From NCBI GenBank assembly GCA_003993805.1, contig RSEF01000021.1, positions 3,545,065 through 3,609,064 on the forward strand: DNA of 64,000 nt, read 5' to 3'. The first letter of the stretch is position 1. The number at the start of each line of letters is the position of its first letter. The notes beneath the pieces were generated by a model. That model saw nothing but the letters and a program-made list of their open reading frames with translations, was not told the DNA's origin and made no database searches. A program made the position numbers and the translations under genes. Positions 48,801 to 62,741 of this stretch are shown piece by piece. This DNA comes from Himantopus leucocephalus. Lineage: Eukaryota; Chordata; Aves; Charadriiformes; Recurvirostridae.

Positions 48801-50934
48801 AGCTCTGCTACGCCCAAGCGCTCTGTAGCAACATAAGAGAGTTGCCCAGGAACAGTGTTATTTGGGGGCTGTCCTTTACAGGCAATTCCTCGACTTCTTC
48901 CCGTCTTGGATCTCTAGCTGCAAAGCTATACTTGCCTATGTGCCAAAGGCATTGGAGCATAAATTAATTAATGTGAATGTCCAGGTATGCAAGATATTTA
49001 GTTAGATGGAATCTTAAGAGGTTTTTGATCTTCTGCTTAATGCACTGGGCGTTGCAGCTTGCCTAGCACAGACTTAGATATGCACAAATGAGGAGTTAAA
49101 CCGTAGCATCCAAGCAAACAGCTCTCTTACTGAAGCAATTAATATGTGTGCATGTGTGTGTTTATATGTTCTTCCAGCACTGCTGTCCTCGTAACAGGTC
49201 AGAGAGTTCTGTCTGCATCTTTTGCCGTGAGGCGTCTCTACAGCTCAGTGGTTCCTGTTGTCTAGCATCTGTGGATGGCACTATATTTAAATACCCTCTT
49301 TTGTTGGAAAGCAGTCAGCTTCAGATTCCTGGGATTCATCTCAAAACCATTAATAGAAACCAGTTACAATAACAGAGAAATTGCCCAGGAAACCAACACA
49401 GATATTTTTTTTTTCTTCCAGACTGAAGCCTGAAGATTATTTTTCCAAGATAAAAATGTGTTTTGGCAATTTTTCCACAACATGAAATCCTAAAAGCTGG
49501 GTCCAGTGAGAGGAGAAAAGCCAAATGGATTTAGACACCCAAAAAATCAGAGGCAGATACTTAGCAGGTATAAACCAGCAAACTTAAGATACTAACTACC
49601 ATGGACCTATGTCAGTTTACACCTGCTAGGAATCTTCCTCATAAAAAGCTTGGGTTCCACAAATACCCATCAGATCATTAATCCTACCACTAGAGAGTTT
49701 TAGGTAATGGTGAAATTCGGTTACCCTTTTCATTAAAAGAAAAGAGAATGCAGTCTCCTTCTCTTTACCTTGTCTTTTCTGTAGATCCCACATAGCTGTG
49801 CTTCACCAGATGTTTTTTCTGGTGCTGAATAGATTTGCCTATTCATACAGTGTATCGTGCCATTCATAACCTGTGAAAATCACTGTCAAGACCCAGTAAA
49901 TAATAATATTTTTTTTATAGTAAAAACAGTTCTTTTGAATCAGCATCAAATTCCACATTGTTCCAAATAAGCACCTGAATCAGATGCAGTTAGGCTAAGT
50001 TTTAAGTTGGTTAAATCCCAATAGATCAATAAAAGTTCTCACCAAGGTGGTTGCTTTGTTTTTTTAAATACTATTTAATTTAAGCACAACCTCCTCAATG
50101 TCAGCAGGCAAACCTGATCAAGGGAACACTTGAGTACAAACCTCTATCTCCTCCATTACTTTCTTTTGAAGTCATTTTTAGTTCACAGATCTTAATCGGG
50201 GTTTAAATCTACAGTCCCCTGCACTATAGCAGTGCCTCCTATTAAAGCTAAAGGAGTAGTTCCATCAGATGACAGTACTAATGGGCTGTGATCCTGTATC
50301 TGGCTAGCCACAGAAACAGAACTCCAGGTGTGTAGCCAGCATTTTCTCAGACATCAAGCATAAAAAATATTATTGTATTTCATGATATCCATAGGCGCCA
50401 ACGATTATGAGGATCCCTTTGTGATAGTGAAGGTATGAGCAGAATCAAGGTCCTCACCTTAAAAAAACCTAACCAAATAGGTTAGAAATGGGAAAAAAAC
50501 CAAACAAGCAGCAAGCAAATCAGGATGGAAATAGAGACACAAAGAAACACCTCACTGACATCCACAAAGCAGGTGTAAATTGTAGTTTTATCTTAAGTTT
50601 AATATATTTGGCATAGAAGAAAGCATGTAAAAAGGGAAATCTGGAAAATCAGTTCTCTATAAAAATAATTTAGTTTTACTTTAAAAAAAAGATTTAATCT
50701 AAGTAGCTTGCCATGATAGTTTCAATTAAAATGTCTTTAAAAATATACAACCTAAAAACACATTATATGGTTTTTTCCCTGCTCCCTCATTCATGTTTGC
50801 AAGGGTCTTTTTATTGGTGGCCTCACACGTGTGTTTACTTGCTCCACATAGGCAGCCTTTATGTACAGCACAGGCAGCTTCTCGTAGGAAAAGTCTCTAG
50901 TCTAAACAGACAGGAGCAGGAGGGAGACATACAA

Positions 50935-51050
50935 CACAAAAGGAAATGACTCACCCAAATTCACACAGCAGATCAGTGGCAGAATTCGGAATACAGCCCA
51001 GACCAGCTGCGTGTCAGCCCAGGAGTACCTTACTCCCTGTGCTGCCTCTG
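50935..51050 (-). repeat. Degenerate MIR-like SINE
   Basis: TGACTCACCCAAATTCACAC, then AGCAGATCAGTGGCAGAATTCGGAATACAGCCCAG and later CCTTACTCCCTGTGCTGCC, follow the reverse complement of a MIR core (TTGGGCAAGTCA, GTGTGACC, CTGCCACT). It is one of the clearer MIR-like copies in the window. Confidence 0.6.
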
Positions 51051-51412
51051 TCCTTGCAGGGAGCCCGGAAAGCCCTGGCACTACGGGAAGACTCACTCCA
51101 CACATAAGACTGACAACGAAGCAAACTGAAGGGCAGACAAAAATCTCTTTCCTGTCTTTCAGCTCTGGAAAGCTTCAATGATACACGGAACTCCGACATA
51201 ATGTGGACAGAACCCTGATTTTTAACTTTACATTGGCCTGTTGCATCCCTCTTGCCTCTCAGATTTTTCCAATACTCTGATTCCCTAGAGCAAACGAGTC
51301 ATTACTACCTGCTGCTTCTTTTCAGAAGACCACAGTGAAATCACACTTTTTAAATTTTATTTTGTTTAAAATATTCAGTACTTATCTCCTAGTCTATTCT
51401 GAAATCCAGTAA

Positions 51413-51467
51413 ATTAAAAAAAAAAATTAAATTTTTAATTTAGAATTAAAAAAAAGAAAAAAAAAGC
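51413..51467. repeat. A/T-only low-complexity patch
   Basis: Runs of A and T with a small inverted repeat (AAATTTTTAATTT), followed by an A-rich tract. No function is implied. Confidence 0.75.
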
Positions 51468-52578
51468 AGGTATGAGCTGAAAATCACTACATGAACCACA
51501 AAGTTCCTGAGGGGATGGAAAAATAGGCAAATCTGAATTGGGAGTTACCATCAATCATAACTTCAGGAGTTGGCTCTATTCACGTATATGCAGCTGTTAA
51601 TCTTCCTCTAAGGTTCACAGTAGCAGCCAGCAACTGTGCGTTGCTAGGAACAGGGGGAATTTTTTCAGGGCTCCTGATAAGCTAGCACTTGCAACTGAGC
51701 ACCCCCAAAACTTCTAGATCTATACAGGCAAACGATCCCCCCGCTAATTAACTTCGAATATCAAGTGTCTGAGATAGAAGGGTATCCAACCTATGACACG
51801 GGACTGACTCACTCCCATGGGAGCTGTGGTTCTTTGCTTTTTCAAATCCACACTGAAACCGCTGGGCTCCCCTCTAGGGGATAGATACCTAGTACTGGTC
51901 CAAGTTGGCAGATGGTAGACGGCACCGAGATTCGGGAGGAAATGACTGAGGGATCAAATCACCACTTTGAACATCTACCCAGCCAGTGTGTTTGTCTTAA
52001 CAAATGTGAGAGAAGGCAGCAGCTCGGCTGTTACTCATCCACTTTCTAAATTCCAGAAAGAAGGCACCCGACAGGCAGACCCCGGTCCCATCTTTCAGTT
52101 CGGCACCACTCCTCTGCAAAGAAGAGGCCTGCACTTCGCACACTTTTTTCATTCCAGATCTCAAGGCAGTTTACATGGAAGTTGTTAATCCTACACAACG
52201 AAGGCGGGTTCTGAGGAAGAGAGGGGAGAAGTAACTTGACCAAGGGGCACTGAAGAACAGCATCCAGAAATCCTGCGTCACTGCCCAGTACTCTGACTCG
52301 CTGGCATGCCCCTCGAGCATGCCCGGCAGGCTGAGCACACCATAGCCCTGCCTGACCACGCGCACAGCACCACCAGTCTCACTCCTTCCATTCTCGCCAC
52401 GGGCAGAATGACATACTAGCAGAGTCTCTGGATGCACTGCCAAAAATTTATGATGGGACACGCATTAACACCAGGCTGGCAGCATTACTGAAGTTACACC
52501 ATTTTCAGGCCGTGATTGCAAGATACACCACCAAGAAGCCCTGTGCTTCTGCTTTCCTTTATCAGACGCAAGAAGAAC

Positions 52579-52812
52579 ATAGAATGGTTTGGGTTGGAAC
52601 GGACTTTAAAGATCATTTAGTCCTACCCCCCTGCCCTGGGCAGGGACACCTCCCACCAGCCNNNNNNNNNNNNNNNNNNNNNNNNNNNNNNNNNNNNNNN
52701 NNNNNNNNNNNNNNNNNNNNNNNNNNNNNNNNNNNNNNNNNNNNNNNNNNNNNNNNNNNNNCTCCCAGCAGAGGGGCTCCAGCCCTCACAGCATCTTCAT
52801 GGCCCATCCAGG
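52579..52812 (-). mobile_element. CR1 LINE 3' fragment, interrupted by an assembly gap
   Basis: The left flank (AGAATGGTTTGGGTTGGAAC ... GGACTTTAAAGATCATTTAG ... GGGCAGGGACACCTCCCACC) is the reverse complement of a CR1 3' end. The right flank (GGGGCTCCAGCCCTCACAGC then ATCTTCATGGCCCATCC) matches more-internal CR1. The unknown part is covered by 100 N (52662-52761). Confidence 0.9.
52662..52761. other. Assembly gap of 100 N
   Basis: A second placeholder gap of exactly 100 N, again inside a CR1 copy. The true length is unknown. Confidence 0.95.
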
Positions 52813-54932
52813 TCTGAACCTAAAAGCATTCTGAAGGAGGACAAGGAAGATTCACGTATACTTGTTATTGCCTAACACTCTATTGCTGTTTGTCTTTCTC
52901 ACCAGTAACCTGCTAAGCGTCCATGCCAGGAAAAAAACCCAAAAAGCAGTGATCACCCACTAAGAGCCCCGATTCAGTGCTAATGGAGAGGACTAAGCAG
53001 AGAGCCTCTTCCAGAGCAGCTCTCCAGCAATCTCACACACAGGCAGCAGTAGGTCACGGTTCTCTAACATGGGAAGAGCTTAACCCACAAGCACACAGCA
53101 CCGTTTATTTCTGTGAAGAACCAAAAATTTCTGAGAGTACTCAGGGAGCAGACACATTTAGCTGAGAGATGGCATTTTGTGTCCCCTTTCTGACCATCAG
53201 CATTGTGCCTCAAACCACATCTTTCGGTCTCTGTGCATGGGAACAGTGTTCTGGTACTATGAGCTTTTGAAGGAAAACTCCATTCCTCACACTAATTGCA
53301 GCCCATCTGTTGTACCCGCCTAAAATAATTAAGCAGTGGGATTCCAGGCACATCATCTTATTTTGAGATCAGAAATGACTGGGAAAGAGTGGAAAAATTA
53401 ATAGGTTGGCTCTGAAAAGGGTGCTCAAAGGTTGCCTCCCAGAGAGAGTTTTATTATTTACCTCAGGTTTGCAGGCCATTTCATTTAAAATAAAAATACT
53501 TTGGCTGAAAGGAGGTTGCTTTCCATAATGTAATATAATCCTGCTGCCAAATTTAGACACACAAACGTGGAGCCTGGCCAACTTTTAAGGGTAGTCTATG
53601 TAAATTGTGTATTTGCTCTAGACCAGTCCAAGAGGACTCTGACAATCATAACTTTCGCTAAAGAAAACAGGGTGCTGCTTGCTTTGCCTCCTTTAGAAAT
53701 CAGGTGTTCTATTTCTGCACACAAACCTACTTGCTCGAACCAGCACTGCTCCTCCTATCCAGAAATCTGAGTATTATACTACAGCACTAAATCTAACTTT
53801 CTACCACACTATTGAGAAGTAAAGGATCTTTATCCTCTTTCTTAAAGAGAGGAAAATGAGAAATGAAATTTTTTAGTATCTTGCCAAACATCCCAGAGGA
53901 AACACGTCAGAGCTCAGAAGCTCCTGGCTCCTCATTTCTTATCGTATCTTAAACAGTATCATAATCCCAGTTAAACTAGTGGTATAATATGGAACCTTTC
54001 AGTGTTCTCTACTCTCTGAGGATTTTATTCTCTAATAAGCATCATTACTGTTCCTTTCTTCCATGAAATCAACCGATAGCTCTGAGGTGCTTTTTCACCT
54101 GCTCATTAAATGTAAACACCAACAGAGAGTAGTCAGCCATCAATGAAGAAATTAACACTATTTTGAAGCTAGTGCATCCTCTGAAAAGTGACTGGAAAGC
54201 ACACAACTCTGCCTAATTTTTCTTGCAAAAACTGCCTGCTGTCCAAGTGGCCCTTGAGGAGTTATGGAAGAGTGAAATACCCCGGCATGATAACTCTGGC
54301 AAAATTACTTTCAGCAGACAGGTCCAGAGGGAATGGTTTAGCTGAAGAAAAATACAGATCCTGTAAACATATAGAAACTTGGCTCTTCAGTCACAGATAG
54401 TAAGGTGATCCTGACAGAACCACAGCACAGAAGGCTGTTCCTTTGGTACTTCTTGGCTCCATAAAATAACATAGTGCTTGCATAAGATAGTACAGGGGTG
54501 AGTGTCTCAGTTACTGTGCAGAACAGTAAGTGAAAGCATCCCTCCAAAGCACACTAAGCCAATATTAGCTATTACCACTCTCTAGTGAAACTGAAGGAAC
54601 ATTTCCATAGTGCCTTAATCCAAAAAGCCAAAGCACTTTTCAAAATTATCACATTCACCCATGACAATTCTGGAGCAGAACATGGCAGGTGCTTCACAAA
54701 ACAAAATCCACTATGTAGTAGTTTAGGACAGAGGAAAGAAATAATATATATAAACTTGGAGACCCCACTCCACACACACCTTCTAACCTAACGTGATATT
54801 GTGAAATCAGCAATTACTCCCAAAGACTCAAGCACCTAATTCTACCCTTTAGGAGAAGTCACAGCTTCCATCGTTGCACGACTTTCCTTTTTATTCATGA
54901 CAGAGCTGGAAACTTGCAGGGAAAACTGCACT

Positions 54933-55010
54933 TGTTTGGTTTTGGTTGTTTTTTGGTTGGTTGGGTTTTTTGTTTGTTGTTTTTTGTTTGTTTGTTTTGT
55001 TTTGTTTTAA
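54933..55010. repeat. GTTT/GGTT-rich simple repeat
   Basis: Long G/T tract made of GTTT, GGTT and GTTTT units. It reads as poly-(AAAC) on the minus strand, typical of a worn A-rich tail or microsatellite. Confidence 0.75.
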
Positions 55011-58000
55011 AAAGAACATTGCTAGAGGTCTCTTGAACACCAAAGGCAAAAGGGAAAAAGCTTCTCACATCATACATACCACACCCCTTCAGTGCAGCTT
55101 ATAGGACCTGAGACACACATACACTGAGCTGCATTAAGGGAAAGAAATGATCACTCAGTAGGATCCAGCTGAATTTATGAGTACGTCTGAGCTGATTTTG
55201 ACCTACTCCAGGCCAGAATACACAGCAAACTGGCTTTCCCCTTGCTGTTTGTTGGCTTTTAGCAATAGCCCTTTAGAATGGAAGAAGACAACTTCCCCCT
55301 GGCTCAACACAGCACATCTCATTCCACTCTCCAAGCATATACCTGAAACCCAAGTGCTTACGTTGAGCTAATTCCCAGGCAGGCACACAACAGAAAGCTT
55401 TGCCTGGAGCTGATTTGTACCAGTGCCCAGTTTATGGCATTCATGCTTTGTACTGCCCTCTCCCAGTCCAGGTCCTCACAGCTGTGCAGAACAGCACAAG
55501 CTTGTAGAGCTCTGCAGAGCCATGGAACCTGTCACCCCCCTCAACAGCCTGTATATGTTCGGGTAACAGAAACCATCTTAAGAAGGGAAAAAAAACCAAA
55601 ACCCCAAAACAAACCACCAAACAAAAAACCCCAAATCCTACAACACAAAAAACCAGTAAGCTCATTCAGAGTTCCCACTCTGAGCTGAGGAGCCGTCCCA
55701 TGACACCAAATGCAGTAACACATGTTCTCCCATCAGTGCAATGTGGAAATGTTCAAGGTACTTCAACCTAGCAGCCCTACTCCAGAAGCAGCTGTCCCTA
55801 CACTGAAAGCTACAAAAGCGTATTTTTATTTGCTCTCCTTTCGGCTCCCCAGCCCCATTCCATCACTCAAGGAGAAGCCATTGCACCCAAGGCACAGATA
55901 TCAAGACTGTTATTTTCCGCTCACTTTCTTTTCACAGTCCCAGGTTTTTGCATAAATTACTTGTGAGAGAAAGCCTTTCCTGTCTTTCCGAGGGCTACAA
56001 TCCTTTTCCCTTCCCTAAGGAATGGATGATGTTATCAGAAAGTAGGACACATTTAGCTCTGTCCTATCTTCCGATGGGCCTACAGCAGACGTTCTCACAG
56101 ATGGCAGGATGCCAATAATAACACGGGCCATTCTCCCACATCACAAAGACAGTAAAATTAGGTACTGGGAGTTCTCTGGAGGGTGCCCATTCAAACCTAG
56201 GAAAAGCAACGGAAAAGATAATATGCAGCAGCATCTTCGGGACAGTAACTGAAACAATATGAATATTCAAGGAAGCCAAATCAAGGCCTGCTAAGCCTGG
56301 GTGACCAGTCACAGATTCTGCCTTCAGGATGTACCTGCTGATTCTGCTGCTGAACAGACTCCAGCTGGCCGTTCCATCATGAACTAGCTGCCTCGCTGCT
56401 GACAGCGGCAAAACCCCTTTGTCAGTAAAGGAAACGGCTCTGACTCAAAAGCACCCAGGGAATGGAGCTGGTGAGTAACATGGTGCTGTTTACACATAGT
56501 CACATTGCTGACTATAACTGTTGTCATTTCTTCTACTGTTTTCTTTCTTTGGCATGTTCTTCTATGACTGCTTATTCTTCAAGTTTAACCAGTTCCTCAC
56601 TGGCTGGTGATAAAGCTCAGCCAGGAGCATCCTGCCATGAATTGTTAATTCCCTTAAAATAAACCTGACAAATTCCAAGCTATTAGTTTTTTTACCTGAT
56701 GTGTTGACTCCTTGCTCAGGACTCCACATCCTTGTCTTAACACCAATCGCTTTGCAAGTGGTTATGGAACTCTGAAGTGCTTGCAATGGCTGAGAGGCTC
56801 CGGCAGTGTTTTCTCCAGACCTAGACATACCAAACGCAATGACACTCCCTCAGCGCAAGACCTGCCTGATCAGCACCGAGTCTTCTTTATTGAACAAGTG
56901 AAAAAACTCATTTTTGACCAATATTTCATGTTATCTTTCTACTTTAAAAAAATTTTAGCCCCATTTCCTAGGGAAACAAGGCACATGCAGTTATGTGATC
57001 CCACTATCCATTCAAACTCCTCCTTCTTCCCCTTATTTTGAAACGCATTAGCCAACTTCAGCTACATTTGAGAGTAAGGAACAAGTCTCATAGTTTTATA
57101 GTTCTTACAAGTTTTGTAACTAGCATAACAGAGGAAAGATGCATTTGTGGTCATGCAGTGAACGAGACAAAAAAATTCAGTCTTATTTAATGGAATTGAC
57201 ACAAGAGTCAAAGGAAAGGCAAGGAAGAATGGATACCTCCACAGAAAAGCCAGCATACTCTGTTTGCTGAAAGCTAGCTCAGACACCTACAAGAGCTACA
57301 GTTACAGATCTTTTATTTTTTAAATTTAAAAATCAGTAGGAAAAGCAAACCCCACTTTTCAAAACCATTTCAGTTCTGTAAAAAAGCAACACTTCAGGTT
57401 AAGTACAGAGTGCTGTTATTTTTGGAGAGAGAGACCAGGCTCAGCCCAAGCAAACCCAAACCAGGATGTTTTCACAGTCAGAACAGAAATGCCAACAGCA
57501 GAACAGTATGAATGGTGAAAAGAAAAGATGTAATTTTAGTTATCCACAGGTGCTGTTTGCAAGATCAGTAAGATCACTTCAGCCAGATTTTCGGCTAGTG
57601 TAAACAAGCATGGTTTATTAACTTTGGAATACATGGACTAGAGTTCACACCCACTGAAGTAGAGCTGGCTTCATATTTTGAGAAGGACCAAGTCAGAGCT
57701 ACTGAAGCCAATGTACATACACCAGCTTATCCTAGGTAACATTTTGACAGTTTTTAATATGAAAGCGTCCCATTTAATATGGGTATTAGCTCACCAGAGT
57801 AAAGGTTTTTCTACTCAGGAATTACTGGGCAATGGTAGTCAGGTAACAAAAAGAGCAAGGTCCTAGTAACCCCCTGAAAGGTGTATTCTAGACCTCAGAT
57901 GCTCATAAATATTCCCTGACTTGGGCTGATGTACTACTTCTATGACTGGTCTTGAGTTTACTAATGGAAGAAAGAACAACAGTTCCCACAATACAGACAT

Positions 58001-58097
58001 AAAAAGAACCTGTGCTTCCGGTGCCAGCGTTATGGTATGCAGAGAAATCCTCCCGCAGCAAATGAGAAGGCATCACTCCTGCCCTCTCCCTCTAATG

Positions 58098-58206
58098 TAA
58101 AAAAAAAAACAGAACCCAACAAACAAACCAAATAAAAAAACCCTACAAAACCTGAGCAACGTCCCCCCCCCACCCCCACCCAAAAAAAAAATCCCCACAC
58201 CAAAAA
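58098..58206. repeat. A/C-rich low-complexity patch
   Basis: A-runs interrupted by C, including C8-9 (58161-58170) and A9 tracts. Assembly accuracy in such tracts is often poor. Confidence 0.7.
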
Positions 58207-61200
58207 ATACCCACACTCCAATAAAACTGGTTCTTAGGCACACTACCTGTCACGAGCCAATACAACACTAACATGAAGTGTATCTCCCTTTACATTTGCT
58301 GCTGCAGTTGTGCGCAGCCAAGTTTACTGAGCACCCCACAGCCTGTCCTCAGCACTTCAACACACGTGTGCCTGCTCCCATGAAATCATAGTGGAAAACA
58401 CTGCGAAGAAACACTTTCAGTCTGGACCCTTTCATGGTGACAGTCCATCAGGCTAACAAAATCTGACTGTCTGGGTAACACCAACATTAGTTTTTTTTTC
58501 CAGGCTACCCGTGCTTTAGGATTTAAGGATGCCTCAACCTTTTGCATGTCTCCAAAAAGCCTCAATTCAGATCAGCGTTTTCCTTCAGTGTAAATTCTTT
58601 GGTCCTATTACAACCTATGCAGCTCCTGGTTTCAATCAGCTTCAGGTCTGGTCTCATGAGCGGGAACTGGAGAAGCCATCATTACATTCCACTCCATTTC
58701 CTCTCCACATGACTCCTTCCTGGACAGCCAGCACACTGTCCTCCTGTCTGTGCCAAGGACAGCATGGAGAAGGCATCCATGAGCTCAGACTCATTGTCTG
58801 CATGACCTCAGGGCTGCTTTAACAGCTAGCAGACTATCTAACATGATTTGTAGGGTAAGCACAAGATTTCCAAAGGAAAGGAGCATCTTGTATTGACTGC
58901 TGGACTTTCCCTTTTCCTATGACAAACTCAAAGTTGAATAAAATTAGTTTGAAGTGAGCCAAAACCACAGCAGCCTGTTCCCGTGCAGAACTGGAGCAAA
59001 TGGCTGCCATATAGAACTAAAATCCCTTCCGCAGACTCCAGACCACCTATGCTATGGTTAACTGCTGTTTGTGCGTGAAGAGGTTAAGCCAAATTGCTAG
59101 GCTGCTGCAATTTACACACACTTTAAATGTTTCTACTTTCCACCAATTTGGGGTTCGATCCTTGTTACCAAAGGGACCAACTTTCTCGGCTTCCTCATTT
59201 GCACTGAAATAGGACTGACATCTCAGTGTGGTTGCTATCTTTATAAAAAGGTAATTGAAATAAACTTTCTACTCTCCATCAGCACCACAGATCTCCTGCT
59301 TCAGCATTATTTCTAAAAATCTCGTCATTGCTAACACCTTATCTCTACCACTGCGGACCACTAAGCAATTGTCTAACTATGCAAAGTACTGCTAGTTGAT
59401 TCAGTCTTTTCCACCCCTGTGCCAAGCAAACCTATCTTGGATTGTCTTAGATAACACAGTAGTTGAGGAAAAGGTGCAGCAAGCAGTTCTTTTGTTTTCC
59501 TTTCCCATATACAATCAGGCCTCGTTCTCAGCTGCAAGATATTTGTAAGCTACATTGGATTCAGTTGCATGGATGAAAGAACTGTTATTTTATGTTCAGA
59601 AGCCTCTAAAAAATTTCAAGAATCCATATTGATGCAATTGAACAGCATGCTTTCTAAAGAAGACTCCTAAAAATGCATTTAATTCCTACCCTAGTAAGAA
59701 ACAGTGCTATCCAAGTCAAGGAGACAACTAAAATCGCAAGTTTGCCAGCAACCATTATTTGCTAGCATTAGAAAGAAATGGTATTTCTGCCACATCTACA
59801 TCAGAAGCCCACTACCACCATGTTGCTGGGTTTTGACCTTTCCAAAAGGGACAACACCCTCTGAGTTTGCAATGTGATGCTTTGGCTAAGAGAAACAAAA
59901 TGAAGAACTTTCATTCCTTCTGAGTCAGCTGACTCCCTGTTTTAGAGCCAACTCATTTCAGCAGAAACCTGACTGCTGTGATATAACTACCAAACTCGAT
60001 GTTCTGTTCAGCTAACTGAGCTTGCTATCTGTATTTAAGTGCATGCAATCCAAGAATTAAGGATGTAAGCATGAGTGTAATTGGGTTTATATTCCAGTTT
60101 TGAGGGACCTTTCCAGACTAATGACTGTCAGGCACTTTCAAATAAAAACACCATCCCCACTGGGTATCTCCAGTCTCTAATACAGAGCACAAATTCCTCT
60201 AGCAACCTCCTGCTGCCTTTCAAGCTTTTCCTCTCAGAACAGCAGAATAATAAGGACATGAAGAAGAAATCTTCAAGTCTTAAATACTTTGAGAATTATA
60301 AAAGTCAAACCTTTCCGGTTTGCAGCCCTCTTCTATTTTTTTGCTACCACAGCTATGTATGCACATACACATATACATTTACTAAGTGTGCAGGTACGTT
60401 GGTACACGCATATTTTGGAGAGGAACAACCCATAATAAAGTTTTGTGAACAGTATATTATGTACTCGTGCTCCCCCTACAGAAAAATAGGTGCAGCTTTT
60501 GTCTATCTGATTCTCCCTGTTTAGCAAAGCGAAAGAGAGTTTAAAATTGCATCCTGTGGTCAAGAGAGTTAAAGCAAGTTGATACAACCCCGGTATACAT
60601 TATCTGATTAGTGCCACGTAAGACAGCCTTTGCAGTATCTGCCGCAAAGAAAATACAAATTCTGAGCCATGCTTTGAGGTTCTTCAGCAAATAGGAATAT
60701 AGCATTTATATGACTAAGACTGGCAGTAACTGCCACAGATGGTTTACAGACACTTTAGTAAATTACACAGTAGTTCCAGACTTCTATAGTTGTGTAATTA
60801 TGTCTAATAGATGTAAAAGTAACGACTACTCCTGGCAGACTACAATTTGGAGGACTGGACTACTACTCAGAGAGCATACCATTTAATAAGCTACTTTACT
60901 TCATGGAGACTTGCAATTCACCACACCAGTACCCTAATATGACACGATCATTGCCATAGTACAAGAGTTCACTTGCACTGGAATGTCACAAGGTACTGAA
61001 TGATTATGCTTTGCAATTCCCACTATTTCAATAATTATCTTTTTTAGTTACTATCCCAATGTAAAAACAAGTTAGAAAGCAAGATGGTGGTGCTGACCCA
61101 GGAAAATGGCATACCAAGTTCTCTGCCTGCATGTTCCTGGCAGACATGAATACAATGGACAAGTTTGTGATCTACAGCCCCATCACGATGCTCACCAAGA

Positions 61201-62735
61201 GCAAGAGAGGTTTTATGTCAAATTAGAGAGATAAGACCAACTTAAGCCTTAGTGGAGAAAAATATATACCCTTGGGCAATTTGTAGATTTAGAGACTACA
61301 ACAGAGAACAAAGATGCAAGTTATAGGATTAAGACAGACAAAAAGAAAATCAAGAAAAAATAAACCTCAAAACTGCAATCAGAAGTACAGCACTGATAAA
61401 TGAGCAGGACATGCTACTGCTGTCTTTTATAAAGTCTTTTGCTCTGTGTAATTCCAAAGGCATCCAAACTCTTCAGCAGCCAGCAATCTCCTGGAAAGGT
61501 GCAAACTGATTACCATTTTTCCCTATTTTCCCTAGACAGAAAAACAGCAAGCTTTGACTAAAAGCCAGTAAGAGAAGCCACAGGACTGATGGACAACAAT
61601 AATGCTGGCATAAAGGCTCTTGACATGGACCCGACTTCAAAGGTGCTAATCCTCTCAGGCCCCAGCCTTTCATCTATCCATCTTTGTGCAGGGAATGTGT
61701 ATTATATTTTAGAAACGCTGAGATGCACTCTATGGATTTAACAAACCTGTAAGGCAGAATCAACACTCAACCTTCTCTTGCTTGGCGAGTTTCTAAGGCT
61801 CATGGCTAGACATCCTCCTCTTCATTGAAATCCTGACAATGGGCTGAATTAAAGAGTCCTACTGGTCTTGGTTAAAAGCAACTGCAGCCTATTTAAAGCA
61901 CGAAAAGGACATAACATCTTTTTAATTTTTTTGATTAAAGTTACCTACTGTTAACATATGGTTTGGAAAAAAGAACTATAAGAGTGTGCTAACCACACGT
62001 TTCTACAGGACTTCAATACAGATCTCAGAATGCCAACAGTTCTCTAGCAAGACTAATCAATTTTTAAATGTGTACCCTTTCTTTAAAATATCAACATAAA
62101 GATCCAGCTAGCTTCTATATTAAGGGCTAAGGAGTTTCAGAAGCTTTTCATTTACTGCCATCTAGTGACAAGAGCAGACAGCTACACACAGAGCCTCAGG
62201 CATGTTCACTGTGTGTGAGGAGTCACCTGTCCCTGCAGCAAGATTCAACTGTACCTTGTAGCAATGAGTTCCACGGGTTATTTTTCTTCCCTTTCAGTTT
62301 AGTCAAGTGTCCTGCTCCTAGCAGATAAAAGGGAATGCATTTTCAGGGTAGCTTCCTTGTGTGCTGCAGAATGACGAGCCTAAGGGCGCTCATTCTTTTT
62401 CCTTCCTTTCTCTCAGAGGTCAGTCCACCCCATCTATCTGCTGGAATACAGACAGGGAAGAACTAAATCACACAGAACAGAACTGAACTGCCTCAAACAG
62501 AAAAATCAGAAGCAGAACCCATATATAAAGTTTTCTGTCAGGGTTTAAAATAAACATCTGTATTTTTCACAACTTTCATGATTCTCTTCAGTCACGTAAA
62601 ACCAGCTGATTACAACAGGGTTGTCTCAGGCGCAACAGTTTTTGTAGTTAATGAATAATTAGCTCTAAGTTTTACTGATACCAACACCTGAATGTTCTGT
62701 ATGACATGGCTCAATTGTAGAAAAAAGAACAATCT

Positions 62736-62741
62736 TTTATT
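62736..62741 (-). terminator. AURKAIP1: Candidate AURKAIP1 polyadenylation hexamer (AATAAA)
   Basis: This AATAAA on the minus strand lies about 630 bases after the AURKAIP1 stop. An ATTAAA variant near 63331 is closer (about 40 bases). I cannot decide between a very short and a longer 3' UTR. Confidence 0.3.

Larger units (their letters stand above)
39216..52560. other. Gene-poor interval, left part (between MXRA8 and AURKAIP1)
   Basis: About 13 kb in which I find no recognisable protein exon or RNA gene on either strand. It contains a 29-bp tandem duplication (43181-43238), a poly-T patch (about 43401-43433), a possible old CR1-type remnant (45718-45830), a MIR-like SINE (50935-51050) and an A/T-rich patch (51413-51467). 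If MXRA8 starts further right, this would be its first intron. Confidence 0.5.
52813..62730. other. Gene-poor interval, right part (between MXRA8 and AURKAIP1)
   Basis: About 10 kb with no recognised coding exon or RNA gene. It contains low-complexity patches at 54933-55010 (GTTT-rich), 55585-55650 (A/C-rich) and 58098-58206 (A/C-rich with a run of C). Open frames are short and without known domains. Confidence 0.5.
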
